Source: Fimenecus sp045532175
Lineage (GTDB): Bacteria > Bacillota > Clostridia > Oscillospirales > Acutalibacteraceae
Direction of reading: 5' to 3'
DNA length: 64,000 bases
Assembly: GCA_045532175.1 (NCBI GenBank)
Contig: JAZSFK010000028.1
Coordinates: 1-64,000 of the forward strand
A model generated the notes under the pieces. The model was not told where the DNA came from. It worked only from the letters and a program-made list of their open reading frames with translations, and did not search any database. The translations under genes were made by a program, and so were the position numbers. Below are positions 8,102 through 15,279 of the stretch, piece after piece; position 1 is the first letter of the stretch; the number at the start of each line of letters is the position of its first letter.

Positions 8102-9580
8102 ATGAGTTTAAAAAATTATGAATTTTGGTTTGTAGTAGGCAGTCAGTTCCTTTATGGTCCTGAGGTTTTGGAAACAGTTGCAGCACGTGCACAGGAAATG
8201 GTTGATGAACTCAATGCATCAGGTACTCTTCCTTGCAAGGTTGTTTACAAAGTAACTGCAAAAACAAATAAAGAAATCACAGATGTTGTAAGAGAAGCAA
8301 ACTACGATAAAAAGTGTGCAGGTATTATTACTTGGTGTCATACATTCAGCCCATCAAAAATGTGGATTAACGGATTTGTGGATTTACAGAAACCATATTG
8401 CCACCTTGCAACACAGTACAATGTTGAAATTCCAAATGATGAAATCGACATGGACTTTATGAATCTTAATCAGGCTGCACATGGTGACCGTGAACATGGA
8501 TTTATTGCAGCAAGACTTCGTATGCCACGTAAGGTTATTGCAGGTCATTGGACAAAAGATTCAGTTCGTGCTCGTCTTGGTGACTGGATGCGTTCAGCGG
8601 TTGGTGTTGCTGTAAGTAAGGAACTTAAAGTTATGCGTTTTGGTGACAATATGCGTGAAGTTGCTGTTACAGAAGGCGATAAGGTGGAAGTTCAGGCTAA
8701 ACTCGGTTGGCAGGTAAATACTTGGGCAGTTGGTGACCTTGTAAAGGTTATGAACGAAGTAACAGATGCCGAAATCGACACTTTAATGGATGTTTATAAG
8801 GCAGAATACGATATTGCAACTGATAATATCGAAGCAATTCGCTATCAGGCTCGTGAAGAAATTGCAATGAAGAAAATGCTTGACAGTGAGGGATGCCTTG
8901 CATTCTCAAATACATTCCAAGACCTCTATGGTATGGAGCAACTTCCAGGTCTTGCAAGCCAGCACTTAATGGCTCAGGGCTATGGATATGGTGGTGAAGG
9001 TGACTGGAAAGTTGCTGCTATGACTGCAATTATGAAGGCTATGGCAGAGGGCAAAAACGGCGGTACAGGTTTTATGGAAGATTATACATATCACCTTGTT
9101 GAAGGCGAAGAATATAGCCTTGGTGCTCATATGCTTGAGGTTTGCCCATCAATGGCAGCTGATAAGCCAAGAATTGAAACACATCACCTTGGAATCGGTA
9201 TGAACGAAAAAGACCCTGCTCGACTTGTTTTTGAAGGCAAAGCAGGTAGTGCTATTGTAGTTAGCCTTGTTGATATGGGTGGCCGTCTTCGTCTTATCTG
9301 TCAGGATATCGAATGTGTTAAACCAATTATGGAAATGCCAAATCTTCCTGTTGCTCGTGTAATGTGGAGAGCTTTACCGAACCTTGAAACAGGTATTGAA
9401 TGTTGGATTACAGCAGGTGGTGCTCATCATACAGTATTAAGCTATGATGTAACAGCAGAGCAGATGAAAGACTGGGCAAATATGATGGATATTGAATTTG
9501 TTCATATCAATAAAGATACAACGGTTGCAGGTCTTGAAAAGGATTTATTCCTTGCAGACCTTGCTTGGAAATTAAAGTAA
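8102..9580 (+). CDS. araA: L-arabinose isomerase
   Basis: 492 residues, the standard AraA length. It converts L-arabinose to L-ribulose with a Mn2+-type metal. Diagnostic stretches include FWFVVGSQFLYGPEVLE at the N-terminus, ITWCHTFSPSKMWI, NQAAHGDREHGFIAARLR, and later GLASQHLMAQGYGYGGEGDWK with the metal-binding Glu. SMAADKPRIETHHLGIG and GAHHTVLS carry the conserved His residues. AAGGAG precedes ATG 8102, 13 nt after the kinase. This is the first catabolic step of the operon. Confidence 0.97.
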   Translation: MSLKNYEFWFVVGSQFLYGPEVLETVAARAQEMVDELNASGTLPCKVVYKVTAKTNKEITDVVREANYDKKCAGIITWCHTFSPSKMWINGFVDLQKPYCHLATQYNVEIPNDEIDMDFMNLNQAAHGDREHGFIAARLRMPRKVIAGHWTKDSVRARLGDWMRSAVGVAVSKELKVMRFGDNMREVAVTEGDKVEVQAKLGWQVNTWAVGDLVKVMNEVTDAEIDTLMDVYKAEYDIATDNIEAIRYQAREEIAMKKMLDSEGCLAFSNTFQDLYGMEQLPGLASQHLMAQGYGYGGEGDWKVAAMTAIMKAMAEGKNGGTGFMEDYTYHLVEGEEYSLGAHMLEVCPSMAADKPRIETHHLGIGMNEKDPARLVFEGKAGSAIVVSLVDMGGRLRLICQDIECVKPIMEMPNLPVARVMWRALPNLETGIECWITAGGAHHTVLSYDVTAEQMKDWANMMDIEFVHINKDTTVAGLEKDLFLADLAWKLK

Positions 9581-9592
9581 GGGGAGTAACCT

Positions 9593-10288
9593 ATGCTTGA
9601 AGATTTAAAGAAAAAAGTATATGAGGCTAATATGCTTTTACCTCATTATAAACTTGTAACATTCACTTGGGGTAATGTTTCAGGTGTTGACCGTGAAAAA
9701 GGTTTGATGGTAATCAAGCCATCAGGTGTTGAGTATGACACTATGAAGCCTGAAGATATGGTGGTGGTTGACCTTGAAACCGGTAAAAAGGTTGAGGGTG
9801 ATTTAAATCCGTCATCCGATACTGATACTCACGTTGCACTTTATAATGCATTTCCACACATTGGTGGTGTTGTGCATACTCATTCACGTTGGGCAACAAC
9901 TTTTGCACAGGCAGGTATGGGAATTCCTGCTCTTGGAACTACTCATGCTGACTATTTCTATGGTGAAATTCCTTGCACAAGAAAAATGACACCTCGTGAG
10001 ATTAACGGTAAATATGAACTTGAAACGGGTCTTGTAATTACAGAAACATTTGAAAAAATCAATCCTGACGAAATTCCGTCAGTTCTTGTTCATAGTCATG
10101 GACCTTTTTCTTGGGGAACTGACCCATTCAATGCAGTTCACAACGCTGTTGTGCTTGAAGAACTTGCATTTATGGCTTGGCATAATCTTATGATGAATCC
10201 GGAAATTAAACCGATGCAACAGGAACTTCTTGATAAGCACTATCTCCGTAAACACGGTGCAAATGCATACTACGGTCAAAAGAAATAA
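9593..10288 (+). CDS. araD: L-ribulose-5-phosphate 4-epimerase
   Basis: 231 residues, class II aldolase fold. It makes D-xylulose 5-phosphate from L-ribulose 5-phosphate. TWGNVSGVDREKGLMVIKPSGVEYD carries the phosphate-binding segment. VVHTHSRWATTFAQAG gives the Zn-binding His pair, and VHSHGPFSWG the third metal His and active-site region. A GGGGAG ribosome site precedes ATG, 12 nt after araA. It is the last gene of the operon and is followed by a strong terminator. Neither a transporter nor an AraR regulator is encoded next to it. Confidence 0.97.
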   Translation: MLEDLKKKVYEANMLLPHYKLVTFTWGNVSGVDREKGLMVIKPSGVEYDTMKPEDMVVVDLETGKKVEGDLNPSSDTDTHVALYNAFPHIGGVVHTHSRWATTFAQAGMGIPALGTTHADYFYGEIPCTRKMTPREINGKYELETGLVITETFEKINPDEIPSVLVHSHGPFSWGTDPFNAVHNAVVLEELAFMAWHNLMMNPEIKPMQQELLDKHYLRKHGANAYYGQKK

Positions 10289-10321
10289 AAAAACGGGTAC
10301 TCAATTGAGTACCCGTTTTTT
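10288..10321. terminator. Bidirectional terminator between araD and the anion carrier
   Basis: A perfect 34-nt palindrome centred at 10304/10305 (arm AACGGGTACTCAA) with an A-run on the left and a T-run on the right, so it can stop transcription from both converging genes. Confidence 0.92.
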
Positions 10322-10325
10322 ATTG

Positions 10326-11432
10326 TTATTTAGTTATTAACCATAATCCCAAATTTAATATCAAAAACACAATGTTCATGACTGTAAAAGTCAGTACGTA
10401 TTTTCCTGTATTTACTTTTTCTTTAGCAATAAATTTAAAGGAAATCAGACTTGCCATTGATGCAATTAATGTACCAAGTCCGCCAAGATTTACACCAATT
10501 AGCAGATTTTTTGCGTTTTCTGTGAACTTTGAGAGAAGAATTGTCGCAGGAACATTTGAAAAAATCTGACTTGAAGCAATGCCGACTAAAACTTCATTTC
10601 CGTTGACGATACTTTTCAAAAACTCGCTAATTGGTTTGATTTCACCAAGATTTCCAATGAAAATGAACAAGAAAATAAAAGTGAATAACAAACTATAATC
10701 AACTTTTAAAATAACCTTTTTATCTGTAAGTATCAAAACAGCGAGAGTAACTAAAACCGTGATTATGTATGGAATAACACGAAAAACCGTTAACAGTGCG
10801 AGAATAAAGAGGGAAGAATATACAACAATATGTAATTTTGAAAAACAGAAAGTAGTTTTGTTTCCTTGCACAGTGATTTCATCTTTACCAACAAAAAAAC
10901 AAGAAATTACTACAAGTATCAATGAAAGTATAGCGTAGGGGAGAATGGTGATAATAAAATCACTCATACTCATATTGAATGCAGAGAATAAATATAAATT
11001 CTGTGGATTGCCAATAGGAGTTAGCATACTTCCAAGGTTTGCAGCAATAGTTTCAACAGTGACAATCCAGATAAGTTTATTCATTTTACCAGAAAGTTTT
11101 AATGCAGTAACAGTAAATGGCACAAAAGTAATCAAAGCCACATCATTAGTAATCACCATTGAAGAAAAGAAACAAAGCAAAGAAAGAATCAGCGAAATTC
11201 CTATTATACTCTTTACTTTTGAAAGCATTTTTTCTGCAATAAACTTAAAAACACCAAGATTATTAAGTCCCGCCATAACAGCCATAAGGCAGAAAAGCAA
11301 TCCCAATGTTCGAAAATCAATATACTCAAAATATCCCTTGTTTGGCATAACAAAAAATGCTGAAACAACTGCTAAAACAAATGAAATAATGAGCACAATT
11401 TCTTTTTTGACAAATTCTTTTACCTTATCCAT
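10326..11432 (-). CDS. ArsB/CitM-type (ion transporter superfamily) membrane carrier
   Basis: 368 residues with about 10-11 hydrophobic segments. SSMVITNDVALITFVPF and NLGSMLTPIGNPQNLYLFS are the paired motifs of the IT superfamily (ArsB, NhaD, CitMHS, SLC13). The Pro-Gly loop TPIGNPQN is a typical substrate-loop signature. The ion carried (arsenite, Na+, or a di-/tricarboxylate) cannot be read from sequence, and no arsenic regulator is nearby. The gene lies 1 nt after the GNAT gene on the minus strand, so it is the second gene of a two-gene operon. Confidence 0.8.
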   Translation of the reverse strand: MDKVKEFVKKEIVLIISFVLAVVSAFFVMPNKGYFEYIDFRTLGLLFCLMAVMAGLNNLGVFKFIAEKMLSKVKSIIGISLILSLLCFFSSMVITNDVALITFVPFTVTALKLSGKMNKLIWIVTVETIAANLGSMLTPIGNPQNLYLFSAFNMSMSDFIITILPYAILSLILVVISCFFVGKDEITVQGNKTTFCFSKLHIVVYSSLFILALLTVFRVIPYIITVLVTLAVLILTDKKVILKVDYSLLFTFIFLFIFIGNLGEIKPISEFLKSIVNGNEVLVGIASSQIFSNVPATILLSKFTENAKNLLIGVNLGGLGTLIASMASLISFKFIAKEKVNTGKYVLTFTVMNIVFLILNLGLWLITK

Positions 11433-11433
11433 A

Positions 11434-11889
11434 TTATATCTCTTTCATCAATTTGTAAAACTCACCGTATTCGTCTTCACCGTCAAAAAGGATGTTAGTA
11501 AAACCCTTCTTTTGGTAAAGATGTAAAGCAGACACATTGTCTTTATCAACACCGATTGTAGCCTCTTTATATCCCATTTTTTTGATTTCTTCTAAGATGT
11601 AATCAACAAGAATACCGCCAACACCTTGATTTCGATATTCTTTTTTAACAATGAGTCGTGAAATGTATATTCTCTTATTTGGGATGGTATAATCGTTATC
11701 GTTCATATCAAAAACATACGCAATTTCGCCAATGAATTCGTTATTTACTTTATATATAAAGACAACACGATTTCCGTTTTCAATCTCTTTGCGAAACTTT
11801 TCAGTGAATTCACACTTTTTCATATTCCAGATGTTGTTACATTTCTTGTAATCTTTAATATCTAATTTCTCAATTATGTATTTTTTCAT
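11434..11889 (-). CDS. GNAT-family N-acetyltransferase
   Basis: 151 residues. The acetyl-CoA-binding motif A is IYISRLIVKKEYRNQGVGGILVDYILE, with the R/Q-x-x-G-x-G/A turn as RNQGVG. The closing SALHLYQKKGFTNI is motif B. The acetyl acceptor is unknown. It is the first gene of the minus-strand operon with the carrier at 10326-11432 and has its own promoter. An AGGTGG ribosome site lies upstream of the ATG at 11889. Confidence 0.88.
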   Translation of the reverse strand: MKKYIIEKLDIKDYKKCNNIWNMKKCEFTEKFRKEIENGNRVVFIYKVNNEFIGEIAYVFDMNDNDYTIPNKRIYISRLIVKKEYRNQGVGGILVDYILEEIKKMGYKEATIGVDKDNVSALHLYQKKGFTNILFDGEDEYGEFYKLMKEI

Positions 11890-11908
11890 TTAATACCACC
11901 TTTGAGAT

Positions 11909-11936
11909 ATTATAGCACTTCATATTATAAAATCAA
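11909..11936 (-). promoter_or_regulatory. Promoter of the GNAT/carrier operon
   Basis: On the minus strand TTGATT (11936-11931), 16-nt spacer, TATAAT (11914-11909). Confidence 0.65.
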
Positions 11937-11963
11937 TACTTACAGAAGGGACTATTAAACTTG

Positions 11964-11992
11964 TTGACAAAGAAGGTATCCAATGTTAGAAT
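11964..11992 (+). promoter_or_regulatory. Promoter of tRNA-Ser
   Basis: TTGACA (11964-11969), 17-nt spacer, TAGAAT (11987-11992) with an extended TGT. Transcription would begin at the tRNA 5' flank. Confidence 0.8.
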
Positions 11993-12007
11993 AAACAAGT
12001 TGAATAT

Positions 12008-12099
12008 GGAGATGTACCCAAGTGGTTGAAGGGTCCGCACTCGAAATGCGGTAGGTCGTGAATAGCGACGCAAGAGTTCAAATCTCTTCATCTCCGCCA
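12008..12099 (+). tRNA. tRNA-Ser(CGA)
   Basis: 92 nt including an encoded CCA end. The acceptor GGAGATG pairs with CATCTCC. The anticodon arm is CCGCA-CTCGAAA-TGCGG with anticodon CGA at 12042-12044, which reads UCG. The long variable arm (GTCGTGAATAGCGAC) is the class II serine mark. The T arm is AAGAG-TTCAAAT-CTCTT. It has its own promoter and terminator. Confidence 0.96.
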
Positions 12100-12102
12100 A
12101 AG

Positions 12103-12136
12103 AAAAAAGCAGTAGTTTTTTCTACTGCTTTTTTTA
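12103..12136 (+). terminator. Terminator of tRNA-Ser
   Basis: AGCAGTAG / T-loop / CTACTGCT followed by TTTTTTT. An A-run on the left may let it serve the converging GH43 gene too. Confidence 0.85.
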
Positions 12137-12149
12137 TAATTTTAAACTT

Positions 12150-12170
12150 TGCACTCTGCATTCTGCACTT
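12150..12170. repeat. Three-copy 7-nt tandem repeat
   Basis: TGCACTC, TGCATTC, TGCACTT in a row at the 3' edge of the GH43 gene. It is short and probably without function. Confidence 0.5.
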
Positions 12171-13117
12171 TATATATGGTCCTTATATCTCTCTGCTGTG
12201 ATGATTCCATCTTCAACATGCATCTTGCAAATTCTTGCATTTCTTGCATCAAAGGCATTTGCATTAAGTTCGTCATCATAATCACGTGCATGATAAATCG
12301 CATACCATTGACCATCTTCTTTAATCATTGAGTGGTGACCTGTGCCTTCTTCAAATTCATTTGCCTTGAGTACAGGATGATATGTGTTATCATCAGGAAA
12401 TTTTTCGAATTTAATCTTTGTAAGGTCTGTTTCGTCTGTTTTTGCCCTTGCATAGCCTATGTAATATGTTGGTTGTTCAAAGCAATTGCCCGAATACATA
12501 AGATATTGCCAGTCACCCTCTTTAAAGTAGAAAGCACCCTCAATTGTGTGCCAATGTTGACCTTTTTTGTACCTGTCACGACGATAAATATCCTCGTCAA
12601 GTGTTGGTTCAACAACTAAAACAGGATTCCCTGCAGGTGTGAATGGGTCAAGCATCTTGTCAACATAAATGCAGGTGCCGATTCTTTTACCCTCAAATCG
12701 GTTTTGTGAATAGAAAAGGAAAAGTCCTGCTTCATTCTGCACAATATGTGAGTCAATTGAGAATGGGTGTAAAATCTGTTTTGTGCCTGTGAATGGGCCA
12801 AGTGGGTTATCTGCAACAGATACGTGCATAGCACCCCTGTGACCGCCTTTGTCAGGTGTATCATTATAGATTTCAATTGAATTATACATATAAAATCTAC
12901 CATCTAATTCAATAACACTTGGTGCCCAGAACGAGTCGTGATTTGGTACGGTCATAACAACACCGTAATACTCCCAACCATCGAAAAGATTGTCAGAATG
13001 GTAAGCATAAACAGCATCATGTCCAGTAACGTAGATATAGTATCTTCCGTTTGACTTTAAAATATATGGGTCTGCCTGACCAACATAGTGTGTTTTGTCA
13101 ACCTTTAGTAAATGCAT
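12170..13117 (-). CDS. GH43 glycoside hydrolase, probable arabinosidase/xylosidase
   Basis: 315 residues, a five-bladed propeller enzyme. The catalytic base is in GQADPYIL (D16), the pKa-modulating Asp in SIDSHIV (D122) and the acid Glu in TIEGAFYF (E193). No signal peptide, so it probably acts on imported oligosaccharides in the cytoplasm. Located near araA/araD, it may release L-arabinose from side-chain fragments; this is inference, and a xylosidase is possible. A strong GAGGAGG lies before the ATG at 13117. Confidence 0.88.
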   Translation of the reverse strand: MHLLKVDKTHYVGQADPYILKSNGRYYIYVTGHDAVYAYHSDNLFDGWEYYGVVMTVPNHDSFWAPSVIELDGRFYMYNSIEIYNDTPDKGGHRGAMHVSVADNPLGPFTGTKQILHPFSIDSHIVQNEAGLFLFYSQNRFEGKRIGTCIYVDKMLDPFTPAGNPVLVVEPTLDEDIYRRDRYKKGQHWHTIEGAFYFKEGDWQYLMYSGNCFEQPTYYIGYARAKTDETDLTKIKFEKFPDDNTYHPVLKANEFEEGTGHHSMIKEDGQWYAIYHARDYDDELNANAFDARNARICKMHVEDGIITAERYKDHI

Positions 13118-13150
13118 TGAAACCCTCCTCGGGAGAAATTATTTTTACTA

Positions 13151-13179
13151 ATTATATAATGACAATAACTTTTTTTCAA
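13151..13179 (-). promoter_or_regulatory. Promoter of the GH43 gene
   Basis: Minus strand TTGAAA (13179-13174), 17-nt spacer, TATAAT (13156-13151). Confidence 0.65.
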
Positions 13180-13213
13180 GTCGTTTATTGTTAAATCTTA
13201 CAATGAATATATC

Positions 13214-13243
13214 TTGACTTTAGACATTTTTTGTTGATATAAT
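13214..13243 (+). promoter_or_regulatory. Promoter of the aquaporin gene
   Basis: TTGACT (13214-13219), 18-nt spacer, TATAAT (13238-13243) with an extended TGA. Confidence 0.65.
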
Positions 13244-13278
13244 AATGATAACAAAATATTGGAAAGGGGATTTCATAA

Positions 13279-13953
13279 ATGTTGGAATCAATTAAAAAAT
13301 GTGTTGCTGAATTTATCGGTACATTTGTTTTAGTCTTCTTTGCCTGTGGTACAGCAGTAGTGTTAGGTTGTGACACAAGATACGGCTCAGGATACTTGCT
13401 TACAGCTCTTGCATTCGGTCTTGTAATTGTTGCTATGGCATATTCTATCGGAAATGTTTCAGGTTGCCATATTAATCCTGCTGTTTCTATAGCTATGTTA
13501 ATTTGCGGTAGAATGAGTATAACAGATTTTATTATGTATGTTGCATCACAGTTTATTGGTGCAATCGCTGGTGCAGGTACACTTAGTCTTTTTGTAGGTA
13601 AAGGCTCAACTCTTGGTGCAAATGCGATGTATCGTGACGATATTGCAAGTACAATGCTTATCGAGATTATTCTTACATTTGTGTTCGTTCTTGTAATCTT
13701 GGGCGTAACATCAAAGAAGGAAAACAGCTCTGTTGCAGGCATTGTAATCGGTCTTGCTCTTACACTTGTACATATCTTTGGTATTAGCTTTACAGGCACA
13801 TCTGTAAACCCTGCACGTAGTTTAGGCCCTGCTCTTTTTGCCGGTGGAGATGCTCTTGCTGATGTATGGATCTTCATTGTTGCACCTCTCCTTGGTGGTA
13901 TTCTTGCAGCACTTGTTTACAGCTTCCTTGCTCCTAAAAAGGAAGAGAAATAA
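13279..13953 (+). CDS. Aquaporin (MIP family, AqpZ-like)
   Basis: 224 residues with six membrane segments and two half-helices carrying NPA motifs: HINPAVS (N66) and SVNPARS (N177). The Arg after the second NPA (R180) is the selectivity-filter Arg. The total length and the lack of the glycerol-facilitator Asp after the second NPA (NPARS, not NPARD) favour a water channel over GlpF. It has its own promoter and terminator, so it is a single-gene unit. The C-terminus ends in a charged PKKEEK tail. Confidence 0.92.
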   Translation: MLESIKKCVAEFIGTFVLVFFACGTAVVLGCDTRYGSGYLLTALAFGLVIVAMAYSIGNVSGCHINPAVSIAMLICGRMSITDFIMYVASQFIGAIAGAGTLSLFVGKGSTLGANAMYRDDIASTMLIEIILTFVFVLVILGVTSKKENSSVAGIVIGLALTLVHIFGISFTGTSVNPARSLGPALFAGGDALADVWIFIVAPLLGGILAALVYSFLAPKKEEK

Positions 13954-13972
13954 TATAATAGAATTGTTTTTT

Positions 13973-14000
13973 GAGGTGCATCAATGATGCACCTCTTTTT
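13973..14000 (+). terminator. Terminator after the aquaporin gene
   Basis: GAGGTGCATC / AAT / GATGCACCTC followed by TTTTT. Confidence 0.88.
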
Positions 14001-14019
14001 CATTCCATTATTTGGAGTA

Positions 14020-14048
14020 TTAACATCTTATAATCCCAATGCTATAAT
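14020..14048 (+). promoter_or_regulatory. Promoter of the SH3/C39-like gene
   Basis: TTAACA (14020-14025), 17-nt spacer, TATAAT (14043-14048) with an extended TGC. Confidence 0.6.
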
Positions 14049-14081
14049 TTATATGCATATATGCAGAAAGATGAGGTGATT

Positions 14082-15050
14082 ATGAGAAAACTAATCTCTA
14101 TATTTTTAACAAGTATAATAGCATTTTTAATATTTGTAATGCCATTAAAATCCTATGGTGCAACTGTGACGTCACAAGCCGGAATAGTGTCAGTTTCAAA
14201 TGGCAGACTGAATGTGCGAAATTCTGCTTCAACCGGTGGTACGGTTCTAACAAATCTTGCAAATGGCAGTTACATTACCTTGATTTCAAAATCGGGTAAT
14301 TGGTATTATGTTGAGTACGCTAATGAGAAATTTGGTTATTGCCACAGCGATTATATCAAGCTTGATTCAGGAAAAACTGCCAAGGTTTCGACACAGTCAA
14401 CCTCCCTCAATGTCCGTAGTGGAGCAGGAACAGGATATGGTATAAAGGATTCCGTAAAAAGGGGAGAAACGGTAATTATTTTATCAAGCACAAACGGATG
14501 GAGCAGAATTCTTTACGATGGAGTAAAAACAGGATATGTAAGTAGTCGATATTTGTTAGTGAATTCAGTTCAAACAAACTCAGCTATCAGTTTGTCCGTG
14601 CCAAGCTTTAAGCAGACTGATTCTCGATGGGCAAATGTAAAGATTGGTAACTCAGGCAAAACAATAGGAAAAATAGGCTGTGCTACAACCGCTATTTCTA
14701 TGATGGAATCATACAGAACAGGAATGATAATTTATCCCGATGCTATGTCAAAAAAACTGAGTTATTCATCAACAGGTAATGTGTATTGGCCAAGTCATTA
14801 TACAGTAGTTACTAATCAATCAGACTACCTGAAAAAGATTTATAATAAACTTAAAGAAGGTAAGCCTGTAATGTTTGGTGCTAAAAAGTCCAACGGTTCA
14901 CAACATTGGGTTGTAATAATAGGATATAACGGCGGAGGAACGCTTACTGCATCGGCATTTACCATCAATGACCCTGGAACACAATATCGCACAAATCTTC
15001 AACATTTGCTCAACGAATATCCCATAGTTTACAAGTATTTTTACTATTAA
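14082..15050 (+). CDS. Secreted protein with two SH3b domains and a C39-like cysteine peptidase domain
   Basis: 322 residues. Residues 1-27 form a signal peptide ending SYGA. Two bacterial SH3 repeats follow (RLNVRNSASTGGTVLTNL; SLNVRSGAGTGYGIKDSV), each likely to bind peptidoglycan. The last ~150 residues match the C39-like papain fold: catalytic Cys in KIGCATTAISM, His in SQHWVVIIGY, and Asp/Asn in TINDPG. It probably acts on the cell wall or as a secreted amidase/peptidase. The start at 14082 has GAGGTGATT upstream; an earlier ATG at 14061 does not. Confidence 0.85.
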   Translation: MRKLISIFLTSIIAFLIFVMPLKSYGATVTSQAGIVSVSNGRLNVRNSASTGGTVLTNLANGSYITLISKSGNWYYVEYANEKFGYCHSDYIKLDSGKTAKVSTQSTSLNVRSGAGTGYGIKDSVKRGETVIILSSTNGWSRILYDGVKTGYVSSRYLLVNSVQTNSAISLSVPSFKQTDSRWANVKIGNSGKTIGKIGCATTAISMMESYRTGMIIYPDAMSKKLSYSSTGNVYWPSHYTVVTNQSDYLKKIYNKLKEGKPVMFGAKKSNGSQHWVVIIGYNGGGTLTASAFTINDPGTQYRTNLQHLLNEYPIVYKYFYY

Positions 15051-15055
15051 AACTA

Positions 15056-15091
15056 AACACCGTATTAGTGTATGCTGATACGGTGTTTTTT
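15056..15091 (+). terminator. Terminator after the SH3/C39-like gene
   Basis: AACACCGTAT / loop / ATACGGTGTT followed by TTTTTG. Confidence 0.85.
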
Positions 15092-15184
15092 GTTCTCGTT
15101 GAACATATTATTATATGTAAGCTTGATTGTTGCTCTGCAAAAATCAACAAATTTTTCAAATATGTACTATATTGCTTTATAGTA

Positions 15185-15213
15185 TTGATATTAAAAAAAT
15201 GGTATGTTATATT
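15185..15213 (+). promoter_or_regulatory. Promoter of the subtilase-dockerin gene
   Basis: TTGATA (15185-15190), 17-nt spacer, TATATT (15208-15213) with an extended TGT. The leader is ~60 nt. Confidence 0.55.
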
Positions 15214-15279
15214 ATACTAATAAATATACAATGTGTTCATTATCGAATTTTGTGTTGATTTTTACTTGGAGTGACTCAT

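Noticed and set aside
10326..11432. Calling the anion carrier an arsenite pump.
   Set aside because: The fold fits, but no arsR, arsD or arsA is near, and the ArsC-like protein is 5 kb away in another operon.
12150..12170. Tandem TGCACTC-like repeat considered as a CRISPR remnant.
   Set aside because: Only three 7-nt copies with no spacers and no cas genes; a simple short repeat.
13191..13877. A 228-codon open frame on the minus strand opposite the aquaporin gene.
   Set aside because: It is the complement of a clear aquaporin with two NPA motifs, has no ribosome site, and its composition is that of an antisense shadow.
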